From: Flavobacterium sp. J27 | Lineage (GTDB): Bacteria; Bacteroidota; Bacteroidia; Flavobacteriales; Flavobacteriaceae | Direction of reading: 5' to 3' | Length of the DNA stretch: 64,000 bases | Assembly (NCBI RefSeq): GCF_004303025.1 | Contig: NZ_PJQW01000003.1 | Span: 186,001-250,000, forward strand | Shown: one piece after another, positions 7,929 to 18,587 of the stretch | Numbering within the stretch: the stretch's first letter is position 1 | Layout: each line of letters starts with the position of its first letter | Translations under genes and position numbers: made by a program | Notes under the pieces: model-generated | Database searches by the model: none | Seen by the model: only the letters and a program-made list of their open reading frames with translations | What the model was told of the DNA's origin: nothing

Positions 7929-8564
7929 TTAGTTTTGGCTTAAATAAGCAGCTGTGCTTAAACGATCTGCATTCATAGCTTCTTTTCCTTCTTCCCAGTT
8001 TGCAGGACAAACTTCTCCTTTAGTTTGAACGTGAGTGTACGCATCGATTAAACGTAAATATTCGTTTACGTTTCTTCCTAATGGCATATCGTTAACACTT
8101 TCGTGGAAAATTTTCCCATCTTCATCTACTAAGTAAGTAGCTCTAAATGTTACATTTGATCCTTCTAAGATCTCTTCATCTAGGTTTTCATCATAAACCC
8201 ATTCTGCGTCTAAAATGTCTAAAGCTGCCGATAAGTTTCTTGTAGTGTCAGCTAAAAGAGGATAAGTTACACCTTCGATACCACCGTTATTCTTAGGAGT
8301 GTTTAACCAAGCAAAATGTACTTCATTAGTATCGCAAGAAGCACCGATAACTATTGTGTTTCTTTTTTCAAACTCACCTAAAGCCGCTTGAAAAGCATGT
8401 AGTTCCGTTGGACAAACAAAAGTAAAATCTTTTGGATACCAAAATAATAAAACTTTTTTATTGTTTTTTGTAGCTTCTTCTAAAACGTTGATTCTTAAAT
8501 TGTCTCCCATTTCTGAGATAGCATCAACTGTAATGTTTGGGAATTTTTTTCCTACTAATGACAT
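7929..8564 (-). CDS. Typical 2-Cys peroxiredoxin (AhpC/Prx1 type)
   Basis: It reduces hydrogen peroxide and alkyl hydroperoxides. The peroxidatic Cys51 is in FTFVCPTE and the resolving Cys186 in GEVCPANW; the catalytic Thr and Arg context (YPKDFTFVCP) is intact and the length of 211 aa fits the family. It is the first gene of the Prx-Trx-DUF6952 cluster. On the minus strand a TAATTTTG motif (complement of 8598-8605) matches the Bacteroidota -7 consensus TAnnTTTG, about 35 bp before the start codon. Confidence 0.93.
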   Translation of the reverse strand: MSLVGKKFPNITVDAISEMGDNLRINVLEEATKNNKKVLLFWYPKDFTFVCPTELHAFQAALGEFEKRNTIVIGASCDTNEVHFAWLNTPKNNGGIEGVTYPLLADTTRNLSAALDILDAEWVYDENLDEEILEGSNVTFRATYLVDEDGKIFHESVNDMPLGRNVNEYLRLIDAYTHVQTKGEVCPANWEEGKEAMNADRLSTAAYLSQN

Positions 8565-8597
8565 AATTAAATACTTTTTAATGTTATTTTATTGATG

Positions 8598-8605
8598 CAA
8601 AATTA
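8598..8605 (-). promoter_or_regulatory. Candidate -7 box of the peroxiredoxin promoter
   Basis: Reads TAATTTTG on the minus strand, matching TAnnTTTG. No clear TTTG -33 box is seen at the expected distance, so the call is tentative. Confidence 0.35.
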
Positions 8606-8747
8606 CAAAATCAACAAGTATTTTTAGGGTGTTTTAATGGTTTGTTTTTATTGATGGATAGATAATAATTATACCTATATTTCTTACAAAAAATTAACTT
8701 TTTTTTTATTGAATTACTATTTTTTTTGTGTTTTATTTATTGAATAA

Positions 8748-8785
8748 ATAAAAAAAAACACCAACTTGAATAAGTGGTGTTTTTT
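8748..8785 (-). terminator. Terminator of katG
   Basis: The arms ACACC-ACTT and AAGTGGTGT pair with one bulged A and a GAAT loop; on the minus strand a run of T follows. It lies 22 bp beyond the katG stop. Confidence 0.75.
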
Positions 8786-8806
8786 GTTTAGATGTATTTT
8801 TATTGC

Positions 8807-11008
<2,202 letters not shown>

Positions 11009-11042
11009 TTAATATTGAGAAATTTTTATCAAATGTTTTTAT

Positions 11043-11068
11043 AATCAATTGATTGTTTCTCAAATTTA
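11043..11068 (-). promoter_or_regulatory. Candidate katG promoter with adjacent palindrome
   Basis: On the minus strand TAAATTTG (complement of 11061-11068) matches the -7 consensus TAnnTTTG. Just downstream in the transcript direction lies the perfect palindrome AATCAATTGATT (11043-11054), at or near the expected start site. It could be an operator for a peroxide-responsive regulator; neither has been tested. Confidence 0.35.
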
Positions 11069-11072
11069 CAAA

Positions 11073-11106
11073 TAAAAAAACCACTACTGTTTTTAAGTAA
11101 TGGTTA
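11073..11106 (-). terminator. Terminator after nhaC
   Basis: The arms AACCACTACT and AGTAATGGTT form a 10-bp stem with one G-U pair; on the minus strand a run of seven T follows. It lies 37 bp beyond the antiporter stop. Confidence 0.7.
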
Positions 11107-11142
11107 ATTTTTATTTTAAAATAGATTTTAACTATAGTTTTT

Positions 11143-12852
11143 TTATTTTTTAATAGTTGAAACTAATTGTCTTATTTTGATATTGAATGCGGCAAAAAGT
11201 AATGTCATGAATGGACTTAACAAGTTGAAAAAAGCATAAGGTAAATAGTCAAATGTTTCTACTCCTAATGTTCCAGATTGGTAGGCCCCACAAGTGTTCC
11301 ATGGAATTAAAACAGAAGTTACTGTTCCAGAATCTTCTAATGTTCTACTTAGATTTTCTGGTGCTAGCCCTTTATCTGCATAGGCTTTGGCAAACATTTT
11401 TCCAGGAACAACAATGGCTAAATATTGATCAGATGCAGTGATGTTTAAAGCAAGACAGCTTCCAACAGTAGAAGCAAAAAGACCAAAAGTTGATTTTGCT
11501 AAATTTAATAAAGCTTGGCTAATTCTAGATAAGGCTCCAATAGCATCCATTATACCACCAAAAACCATGGCGCATAAAATAAGCCATATTGTGCTTAACA
11601 TTTTTTGCATTCCTCCAGATTTGAATAAGTCAGCTAATTCAGTATTATCTGTGTGGATTTCATTGTCTGTAGTTATTGCATTTAAAATAGCAATATATGA
11701 AGTGGTCAGGTAATTTGTAGGTTTTGCGATAAAAGTATAATTTCCAATTTCTTTTTCATTTTTAAAAATGGTAATTTCTTTTTCTATTGTTTTTAATTCA
11801 TTTGGATTAGAAGTTAAATCAACTTTTATATTTTCCGATAATTTTATTTCATCATTTTTAGGAATCAAGGCATAGGTACCAGTTGATTGATAAGCGTTCT
11901 TAGAAACAGAATTAAAATTAGTATCCCATTGCACATATTCTTTAAATTCCGATGGTATTTCTGATATACTATATCGTAATCCTTTGTTCCAAATTATTGA
12001 GCTTTGAAAAATTATTGCAAATACTCCTGCTAATAAGGTTCCTACTAATAAAGCAATTAAAGGCTCTGTTTTCTTTACAATTAAACCAATTACTATTATT
12101 GGTACAATAAATAACCAAGGAGTAATATGAAACGATTTCTCTATGTCGGCTAATAATACAGAAGAGTCAGCAACTCCAGCGGTGTCTACTGTTAATCCAA
12201 GTATAATAAATAAAATTAAAGAAACAACATAAGTTGGAACTGTGGTTAAAGCCATATATTTTATATGGGTAAATAAATCTGTTCCGGCCATAGCTGGTGC
12301 TAAATTAGTAGTATCAGACATAGGTGATAGCTTGTCTCCAAAATAAGCTCCAGAAATAACTGCTCCTGCAACCATTCCTAATGGAAATCCTAGAGTACCT
12401 CCAATACCAATTAATGCAATACCTACTGTTGCTGATGTAGTCCAAGAACTTCCAGTTGCGATTGAGATTACTGAACAAATTATTAATGTAGCAGGTAGGA
12501 AAATAGCAGGACTTAAAATTTGTAAACCATAGTATATCATTGATGGAATAATACCGCTAATTAACCATGTGCCTGCCAGAGCACCAACCATAAGTAAAAT
12601 AAGAATGGCACCTGCAGTAGATTTGATGTTTTCGGCTACTTCCTCAATCATTTTTTGATATGAGACTTTGTTGAAAAAACCCACTATGGCAGCTACAGCA
12701 GCACCAAGGATTAATATGAATTGATTACTTCCACCTAAGGCACTATCTCCAAATACATATACATTGTAACCCAGCATTATTACTAATGCTACTACAGGGA
12801 TTAATGCTTCCCAAATATTTAATTCTTTGTTTTTTATAATTTTTGTGTCCAT
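11143..12852 (-). CDS. nhaC: NhaC-family Na+/H+ antiporter with a large extra loop
   Basis: Exchanges sodium for protons across the inner membrane. About eleven hydrophobic segments are visible, with family motifs GSSWTTSATVGIALIGIG and GAYFGDKLSPMSDTTNLAPA in the first half and DSGTVTSVLIPWNTCGAYQ in the second. The protein has 569 aa against roughly 460-490 for common NhaC. The excess is a hydrophilic, beta-rich segment at about residues 294-412 between membrane helices, ending just before the conserved GGMQKML. It is a single gene with its own terminator. Confidence 0.88.
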   Translation of the reverse strand: MDTKIIKNKELNIWEALIPVVALVIMLGYNVYVFGDSALGGSNQFILILGAAVAAIVGFFNKVSYQKMIEEVAENIKSTAGAILILLMVGALAGTWLISGIIPSMIYYGLQILSPAIFLPATLIICSVISIATGSSWTTSATVGIALIGIGGTLGFPLGMVAGAVISGAYFGDKLSPMSDTTNLAPAMAGTDLFTHIKYMALTTVPTYVVSLILFIILGLTVDTAGVADSSVLLADIEKSFHITPWLFIVPIIVIGLIVKKTEPLIALLVGTLLAGVFAIIFQSSIIWNKGLRYSISEIPSEFKEYVQWDTNFNSVSKNAYQSTGTYALIPKNDEIKLSENIKVDLTSNPNELKTIEKEITIFKNEKEIGNYTFIAKPTNYLTTSYIAILNAITTDNEIHTDNTELADLFKSGGMQKMLSTIWLILCAMVFGGIMDAIGALSRISQALLNLAKSTFGLFASTVGSCLALNITASDQYLAIVVPGKMFAKAYADKGLAPENLSRTLEDSGTVTSVLIPWNTCGAYQSGTLGVETFDYLPYAFFNLLSPFMTLLFAAFNIKIRQLVSTIKK

Positions 12853-12964
12853 TTATTTTTTTTGAAGCCGCAATATAGCCAAAGTGTTACGATTAGCAAA
12901 AAATTATCGTTAAAACTATGGTAACTAGCTAATGGTTATAAGGTCTTTTTTTTGTGATTTTGTG

Positions 12965-14317
12965 TTATCTTTTTCTAAAGGTTTCTTTAATGATATCGTT
13001 TGGAAAAACAACGGGGCTTTCATGACCATTTTTACCTACAGTTGCTACGCCAAAATAATAATTGTCTATCACAATTCCTTCTAGTTCAAAAGAATTAGTG
13101 TTGCCTACAAACCTGCTAAATTCCCATTGAGGGGAAGTAGTTAGCCTCCAATATATTTTATAACCCAAAATGGTGTTGTCATCTATTTCTTCCCATTTTA
13201 ATTTGACATTGGGTTTTACAATACCTCCTATTTGAACATTTTTTGGTGCAGGTGGCGCCCAAGCTAAAGAAGCTAAGTTTATAGCGTTTACTGAAGTGAG
13301 TTTTTTAGCGTATTCGAAATTAACACCTTCCAAAACATCACCATATTTAATGTTATTTTCTGTTCTAATATTTTGATGTTGTCTGTTGTAATTTTCATGT
13401 GCTTCCATAATTCGAACTCCAGCAAAACCTAAATCGTTAAAGGGGCGATGATGTCCTCCTCTACCAAAACGATCCAATCGATAAATCATCATAGGATTCA
13501 TTTCCGGCATGTAGGTTTTGGTAGTTTTTTCGATATAACGTGCTAATTGTCTTGAAATACCGTCAACCTCTCCGCCGTAAAAACGTCTCAGGTTGCGTTC
13601 TTTTTCTGTTTCATTTGCAGGTGTTGGTTCAGAAAAAATACGAAATGTTCGATTATCAATTACGCCATCTACTCCTTCTATATTTCCAATCATATCGTTA
13701 TTGAGTACACCTATAATTTCCCATTCTTTTTTTTGAGCGTAATTAGCAAATCCTTTGCCACCGAACAACCCTTGTTCTTCACCTGAAAGGCCAACATATA
13801 TAATGCTGTTTTCAAATTGATATTTAGAAAGTACTCTTGCAGCTTCAATGGTGCCAGCCATACCTGAAGCATTGTCATTTGCACCTGGAGCATCATTAGT
13901 ATAATCCATAGTGTCTGAATTTCTACTGTCTATATCGCCACTCATAATAATATATCGATTCGGATATTTTGTTCCTTTTTGTATGGCTACAACATTGACA
14001 ATCCAAGTGTCTTTTGGAACGCGTTCTCCATCATTGGTGGTAACAAAATCTTTTTGGTAAAACACCTCTAAACAATTTTTGCAGTTTTTAGAAATAGTTT
14101 CAAATTCAGATTTTATCCATCTCCTTGCGGCACCTATGCCTCTTTTATTGGAAACGGTATCGCTAAATGTATTTCGGGTACCAAATTCGGTTAATTTAGT
14201 AATGTCTTTTTTTATTCTGTCTGATGATATATTGTTAATAATATCATAGATTCGGGAGTCTTGTGCGTGGAAAGATAAAGAAAATTGTAGAAAGATAAAG
14301 AAAATTATTTTTTTCAT
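12965..14317 (-). CDS. Secreted M28 family zinc peptidase with fibronectin III-like tail
   Basis: A 450-residue exported aminopeptidase-like enzyme; the signal peptide ends near residue 18 (LQFSLSFHAQ). The M28 core shows APGANDNASG (D148), SGEEQGL (E180/E181) and NNDMIGN (D208). At the first metal position the usual GHxDS is GDIDS, so D128 stands where the family has His. A C-terminal His in MEAHENYN fits the last ligand. Residues about 355-445 form an FnIII-like domain (KNVQIGGIVKPNVKLKWEEI onward). It is transcribed alone or with the PLP enzyme upstream, though a terminator lies between them. Confidence 0.85.
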   Translation of the reverse strand: MKKIIFFIFLQFSLSFHAQDSRIYDIINNISSDRIKKDITKLTEFGTRNTFSDTVSNKRGIGAARRWIKSEFETISKNCKNCLEVFYQKDFVTTNDGERVPKDTWIVNVVAIQKGTKYPNRYIIMSGDIDSRNSDTMDYTNDAPGANDNASGMAGTIEAARVLSKYQFENSIIYVGLSGEEQGLFGGKGFANYAQKKEWEIIGVLNNDMIGNIEGVDGVIDNRTFRIFSEPTPANETEKERNLRRFYGGEVDGISRQLARYIEKTTKTYMPEMNPMMIYRLDRFGRGGHHRPFNDLGFAGVRIMEAHENYNRQHQNIRTENNIKYGDVLEGVNFEYAKKLTSVNAINLASLAWAPPAPKNVQIGGIVKPNVKLKWEEIDDNTILGYKIYWRLTTSPQWEFSRFVGNTNSFELEGIVIDNYYFGVATVGKNGHESPVVFPNDIIKETFRKR

Positions 14318-14337
14318 TGTAGTTACTTTCTTTCAAA

Positions 14338-14376
14338 GATAAAAAAAATCCAACTACCGTTTTTGTAATTGGATTT
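14338..14376 (-). terminator. Terminator after the PLP enzyme
   Basis: The arms AAATCCAACTAC and GTAATTGGATTT give a 12-bp stem with one G-U pair; on the minus strand the hairpin is followed by eight T. Confidence 0.8.
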
Positions 14377-14399
14377 TATAACATATTAAATGAATTGCA

Positions 14400-15602
14400 T
14401 TATAAAACGTTTAATTCTATCATGCAAGCTTTCATCATTTGATAGGTTCTTTCAATATCATTGTCGAGACCAATTGAAAAACGAATTAAACCATCTGTTA
14501 ATCCCATTTCTTTTTGTTCTTCTAATGGTATTTCTGAAGATGTTGATGTTCCTGGAGCGCTAAATAATGTTTTGTAAAATCCTAAACTTACAGCCAAATA
14601 CCCTAAATTCCTTTCTTGCATTAATTCCATTAATTCATTTGCTTTTTCAAGAGAACCCACATCTATTGTCAACATGCCTCCAAAACCATATTCTGGATTA
14701 ATCATGTTTTTATACGTTTCATAACTTGGGTGGCTTTTTAACCCAGGGTAAACTGTTTTTAAGCCATCTTGTTCAAATTTGTCAGCTAAATAAGCCGCAT
14801 TATAGCTATGTTGTTTAATTCTTAAATGTAAAGTTCTAAGGTTTTTCATGACACTCGCACTTCTCATGCTGTCCATTGTTGGTCCTAAAAGCATACTAGC
14901 CCCAGTATTTACATTTTTTAAATCATTTATGAATTCTTGTGAAGCACAAACAACACCCCCTACAGTGTCACTACTACCATTAATGTATTTTGTAAGCGAA
15001 TGAATGACAATGTCTGCACCTAATTGAATTGGTGAAACTGAAAGAGGTGAAAAAGTATTATCTACTACTAATTTTATATTGTGTTTTTTTGCGATTTTAG
15101 ACAGGTTAGCTAAATCTGCAACTTCTAACAATGGATTGCTTACAGTCTCACAATAGATTACTTTTGTGTTTGGTGTAATAGCGGCTTCAACAATATGTAG
15201 TTTTGTAATGTCTACAAAAGTGGTTTGGACTCCCATTCTTGGTGCAAAATTCTTTAAAAAAGCATATGTTCCTCCATAGATGGTTCGGCTAGAAACAATA
15301 TGGTCTCCATTACCGCATAATTGTAAAAGAGTAGGTGTTATTGCTCCCATTCCTGATGCAGCTACGTTGGCAGATTCTGTGCCTTCCATAGCGGCTAATG
15401 CTTTATCTAGGTAAAGATTACTAGGAGAAGAGTGTCTAGAGTATAAATAACAGCCTTCTGCGTTTCCTTCAAAAGTATCAAACATGGTTTTTGCAGAAAG
15501 AAATGTATATGTTGAACTATCAGATATAGATGGATTAACGCCACCAAATTCACCAAAATATTGTAGGTCTTGGATTTTGTCAGCTGGATTAAATGAGCTC
15601 AT
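14400..15602 (-). CDS. PLP-dependent Cys/Met metabolism enzyme (methionine gamma-lyase-like)
   Basis: A fold-type I PLP enzyme of 400 aa in the trans-sulfuration family. PLP Lys205 is in HSLTKYINGSSDTVGG, with D181 (VVDNTF) for the pyridine nitrogen and YSRHSSP near residue 56 for phosphate binding from the neighbouring subunit. The closest family types are methionine gamma-lyase and cystathionine gamma-lyase/synthase; the sequence alone does not decide between them. It is divergent from an Lrp/AsnC regulator, which probably controls it. Confidence 0.82.
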   Translation of the reverse strand: MSSFNPADKIQDLQYFGEFGGVNPSISDSSTYTFLSAKTMFDTFEGNAEGCYLYSRHSSPSNLYLDKALAAMEGTESANVAASGMGAITPTLLQLCGNGDHIVSSRTIYGGTYAFLKNFAPRMGVQTTFVDITKLHIVEAAITPNTKVIYCETVSNPLLEVADLANLSKIAKKHNIKLVVDNTFSPLSVSPIQLGADIVIHSLTKYINGSSDTVGGVVCASQEFINDLKNVNTGASMLLGPTMDSMRSASVMKNLRTLHLRIKQHSYNAAYLADKFEQDGLKTVYPGLKSHPSYETYKNMINPEYGFGGMLTIDVGSLEKANELMELMQERNLGYLAVSLGFYKTLFSAPGTSTSSEIPLEEQKEMGLTDGLIRFSIGLDNDIERTYQMMKACMIELNVL

Positions 15603-15615
15603 AAAGTATATTTTT

Positions 15616-15645
15616 AATTTGATTCAAAATTGAGCAAATCAAATT
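15616..15645. promoter_or_regulatory. Inverted repeat between the PLP gene and lrp, candidate Lrp operator
   Basis: AATTTGATT (15616-15624) and its exact reverse complement AATCAAATT (15637-15645) are 12 bp apart. They lie in the 147-bp divergent promoter region, 13 bp before the PLP-enzyme start codon. Lrp-type regulators bind such AT-rich dyads, so this is a plausible operator. Confidence 0.45.
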
Positions 15646-15725
15646 AAATTTTCAACATAAATTAGTTTATTTAGAATTTAGTGCTATTTAATTGTTTTAA
15701 AATAGTTTTTTATACTATTATTTTG

Positions 15726-15733
15726 TAAATTTG
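15726..15733 (+). promoter_or_regulatory. Candidate -7 box of the lrp promoter
   Basis: TAAATTTG matches TAnnTTTG 16 bp before the lrp start codon. No convincing -33 box is seen, so this is tentative. Confidence 0.35.
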
Positions 15734-15749
15734 GTTAAAAATATAAAAA

Positions 15750-16217
15750 ATGAAACTAGATGCTATTGATAAGAAGTTGTTAGAGCTGTTGCAAACAGAT
15801 ACTAAAAAGACTACCAAAGAATTATCAATGAAATTAAATTTATCTGTTACAGCTGTTTATGAGCGAATTAAAAAGCTTGAAAGAGAGCATGTTATTCAAA
15901 AATACGTAGCACTTCTAGATAAATCAAAGATAGATAAAAACTTTGTTGTTTTTTGTCATGTGAAATTGATACAACATAATATCGATTTAATTGCACAATT
16001 TGAGAAAGAGGTTGTTAAATTAGACGAAGTCTTAGAATGTTTTCACGTGAGTGGTGATTACGACTATATTTTAAAAATTTATGTTAAAGATATGGAAGCA
16101 TATCGTGAATTTATGGTAACCAAACTAACTACTATTCAGCATATTGGAAGTACGCATAGTACGTTTATGATTGGTGAAGTGAAAAATACTACTGTTTTTA
16201 GATTGCAGAACAACTAA
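15750..16217 (+). CDS. Lrp/AsnC family transcriptional regulator
   Basis: A 155-residue protein with an N-terminal winged HTH (MKLDAIDKKLLELLQTD...LSVTAVYERIKKLEREHVI) and a C-terminal RAM/effector-binding domain (VSGDYDYILKIYVKDMEAY). Lrp/AsnC proteins respond to amino acids. The divergent neighbour is a sulfur-amino-acid PLP enzyme, so regulation of that gene, and of its own, is likely. Confidence 0.92.
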   Translation: MKLDAIDKKLLELLQTDTKKTTKELSMKLNLSVTAVYERIKKLEREHVIQKYVALLDKSKIDKNFVVFCHVKLIQHNIDLIAQFEKEVVKLDEVLECFHVSGDYDYILKIYVKDMEAYREFMVTKLTTIQHIGSTHSTFMIGEVKNTTVFRLQNN

Positions 16218-16264
16218 TTTTTTTTTGTATATTAGCATCACTAACAAATAAAATTTTAAAAAAC

Positions 16265-16462
16265 ATGAAAAGTAAATTTTTAAACATCGCTGGAGTACAA
16301 GTTCTTTCTAAAGAGAGTCAAAAAAATATTTTAGGAGGAATAAGTGGTGATTATGATTTGTCAAAATGTGGGTGTTCTTGTAGCGGATCTGTAACAGGAC
16401 CATTTTATTGCCAAAAATTCATTGCTTGCCCACAAGTATATACATGTCATGAAGAAATTTAA
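16265..16462 (+). CDS. Cys-rich double-glycine leader peptide (bacteriocin/RiPP-like precursor)
   Basis: A 65-residue peptide. The N-terminal half (VQVLSKESQKNILGG) looks like the double-glycine leader of bacteriocin-type precursors, with G24-G25 as the predicted cleavage site. The core of about 40 residues has six cysteines (35, 37, 39, 49, 55, 61), starting with KCGCSCSG. A good terminator follows. No peptidase-containing ABC exporter, lanthionine synthetase or radical-SAM enzyme is nearby, so any processing machinery must be elsewhere. The start is fixed by the ATG after an A-rich stretch. Whether it is modified or secreted is unknown. Confidence 0.7.
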   Translation: MKSKFLNIAGVQVLSKESQKNILGGISGDYDLSKCGCSCSGSVTGPFYCQKFIACPQVYTCHEEI

Positions 16463-16486
16463 ATTTCTTTAAAATTAAAATGATTT

Positions 16487-16517
16487 AAAAGTCTGTCTGT
16501 ATAAGGCAGACTTTTTT
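16487..16517 (+). terminator. Terminator after the double-glycine peptide gene
   Basis: The arms AAAAGTCTGTCT and AGGCAGACTTTT form a 12-bp stem with one U-G pair and a 5-nt loop (GTATA), followed by T residues. Confidence 0.85.
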
Positions 16518-16603
16518 ATTTTAAATATCTGCAAATTATGTAGAAAAAGGATTAATATTTTATAATTTTGTACTTTTAAAATAAATCAACGAAATAATAT
16601 ATT

Positions 16604-18007
16604 ATGAGTCAATTTGATGTTACCATTATAGGTTCTGGTCCTGGTGGATATGTATCAGCTATACGATGTGCCCAATTAGGATTCAAAACAGCAATTATAG
16701 AAAAATACAGTACTTTAGGAGGCACTTGTTTAAATGTAGGATGTATCCCTTCAAAAGCATTATTAGCTTCTTCTCATCATTATGAAGAATTACAACATTT
16801 TGCAGATCACGGAATTGAGGTTTCAGGAGATGTAAAAATCAACTTAGAGAAAATGATTGAACGCAAACAAGCTGTTGTGGATCAAACGTGTAGTGGTGTT
16901 AAATTTTTAATGGATAAAAATAAAATTACTGTTTTTGAAGGAGTAGGATCATTTGAAGATGCAACCCATATAAAAATTTCTAAAAAAGATGGTTCTTCTG
17001 AGGTAATTGAATCTAAAAATACAATTATTGCTACTGGATCTAAACCATCTAATTTGCCTTTTATCCAAATAGATAAAGAAAGAGTTATTACTTCTACTGA
17101 AGCTTTAAAGTTGCCAGAAGTTCCTAAACATTTTGTAATTATTGGAGGTGGAGTTATTGGTATTGAATTAGGTCAGGTGTATTTGCGTTTAGGAGCTCAA
17201 GTTTCTGTGGTAGAATATATGGATCGAATTATTCCTGGTATGGATGGGGCTTTGTCTAAAGAATTGACAAAAGTGTTGAAAAAACAAGGAATGAAATTTT
17301 ATACTTCTCATAAAGTAAAAGAAGTTACAAGGAGTGGAAACAATGTAACTGTAAAAGCAGATGATGCCAAAGGTAAAGAATTGGTCTTAGAAGGAGATTA
17401 CTGTTTAGTAGCGGTAGGTCGTCGTCCATATACAGACGGATTGCATGCTGATAAAGCTGGTGTAAAAATAACAGAAAGAGGTTTGGTGGAAGTGAATGAT
17501 CATTTGCAAACCAACGTTTCTAATATTTATGCCATTGGTGATGTAATTCGTGGTGCTATGTTAGCTCATAAAGCGGAAGAAGAAGGGGTTTTAGTAGCTG
17601 AATATTTAGCAGGACAAAAACCACATATTGATTATAATTTAATTCCAGGCGTAGTGTATACTTGGCCTGAAGTAGCAGCGGTTGGAAAAACTGAAGAGCA
17701 GTTGAAAGAAGCAGGTATTGCTTATAAAGCGGGTAGCTTCCCATTTAAGGCATTAGGTAGAGCAAGAGCTGGTGGTGATACGGATGGATTTGTTAAAATT
17801 TTAGCTGATGCAAAAACGGATGAAGTTTTAGGAATTCATATGATTGGTGCTCGTTGTGCGGATTTAATTGCAGAAGCAGTTACGGCTATGGAGTTTAGAG
17901 CTAGTGCAGAAGATATTTCGAGAATGTCTCATGCGCACCCTACTTTTGCGGAAGCGGTAAAAGAAGCGGCTTTAGCAGCTACAGATAACAGAGCTTTACA
18001 CGTATAA
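16604..18007 (+). CDS. lpdA: Dihydrolipoyl dehydrogenase (E3)
   Basis: The FAD flavoprotein that reoxidises dihydrolipoamide in the 2-oxoacid dehydrogenase and glycine cleavage complexes. At 467 aa it has the usual length. It shows the N-terminal FAD motif GSGPGGYVSA, the redox disulfide C42/C47 in GGTCLNVGCIPSK, the NAD motif GGGVIGIELG, and the C-terminal HAHPTFAEAV with the catalytic His-Glu pair. A TAATTTTG box at 16563-16570 may be its -7 element. No E1 or E2 gene is adjacent. Confidence 0.95.
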   Translation: MSQFDVTIIGSGPGGYVSAIRCAQLGFKTAIIEKYSTLGGTCLNVGCIPSKALLASSHHYEELQHFADHGIEVSGDVKINLEKMIERKQAVVDQTCSGVKFLMDKNKITVFEGVGSFEDATHIKISKKDGSSEVIESKNTIIATGSKPSNLPFIQIDKERVITSTEALKLPEVPKHFVIIGGGVIGIELGQVYLRLGAQVSVVEYMDRIIPGMDGALSKELTKVLKKQGMKFYTSHKVKEVTRSGNNVTVKADDAKGKELVLEGDYCLVAVGRRPYTDGLHADKAGVKITERGLVEVNDHLQTNVSNIYAIGDVIRGAMLAHKAEEEGVLVAEYLAGQKPHIDYNLIPGVVYTWPEVAAVGKTEEQLKEAGIAYKAGSFPFKALGRARAGGDTDGFVKILADAKTDEVLGIHMIGARCADLIAEAVTAMEFRASAEDISRMSHAHPTFAEAVKEAALAATDNRALHV

Positions 18008-18025
18008 ATTAAAAATTATAGTATT

Positions 18026-18064
18026 AAAAAAAGCCAAATTCATCAATGAATTTGGCTTTTTTTG
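18026..18064. terminator. Bidirectional terminator between lpdA and the DoxX gene
   Basis: The arms AAGCCAAATTCAT and ATGAATTTGGCTT surround a 2-nt centre, with A and T runs on the two sides. It serves both convergent genes. Confidence 0.9.
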
Positions 18065-18076
18065 TTTTTTAAAAGA

Positions 18077-18451
18077 TTAGGCTTTTAAAATATCTTTATA
18101 ACTGTTCCAATGCGAATAAATTAAAAATAAGTTTCCTAAAAATAAAACCAATGCGATAGGCAGCGCTTCTTTAGATGGAAATATATTTAATAATAGAATA
18201 TTGAGTGAAACTGGAAGCAAAACTAAATTAAAAAGGCGTACAAATTTTCCTGAAACATAAGAAAGGCCCACTAATAATTCTACAGATTTTGCCAATGGCA
18301 TTAAGTATTTAGTAGCCATAAATCCTGTAAAAACAGTTGCCATATCACCAGTTGGTGCGGGCTGTTCTCCCAATGAAAAAAAATAAGTAATAGAAGCAAA
18401 AAGTAAAAATAATCCTAGAAGGATGCGAATAATAATCGTTGCTATTCTCAT
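18077..18451 (-). CDS. DoxX-like small membrane protein
   Basis: A 124-residue protein with four hydrophobic helices. The opening (RIATIIIRILLGLFLLFASITYF) and the KSVELLVGLSYVSGKFVRL segment match DoxX/DoxD-like proteins. Members are associated with redox homeostasis, but the exact role here cannot be inferred. It is a single gene between two terminators. Confidence 0.75.
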   Translation of the reverse strand: MRIATIIIRILLGLFLLFASITYFFSLGEQPAPTGDMATVFTGFMATKYLMPLAKSVELLVGLSYVSGKFVRLFNLVLLPVSLNILLLNIFPSKEALPIALVLFLGNLFLIYSHWNSYKDILKA

Positions 18452-18532
18452 ATGAATAATTTTAAGGTTAGTATATCAAATATAGCTAATTAAGTTATTC
18501 GTTTTGTTGCTATAGATAGATTTGTGTCTAAT

Positions 18533-18566
18533 AAAAAAAGTCGCAACATTTGTTGCGACTTTTTTA
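18533..18566 (-). terminator. Terminator of the trmD-rplS operon
   Basis: The arms AGTCGCAACA and TGTTGCGACT form a perfect 10-bp stem, extended by A/T pairs, with a 2-nt centre and a T-run on the minus strand. It is 22 bp beyond the rplS stop. Confidence 0.92.
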
Positions 18567-18587
18567 TAATTTTCAGAAAATGAGATA

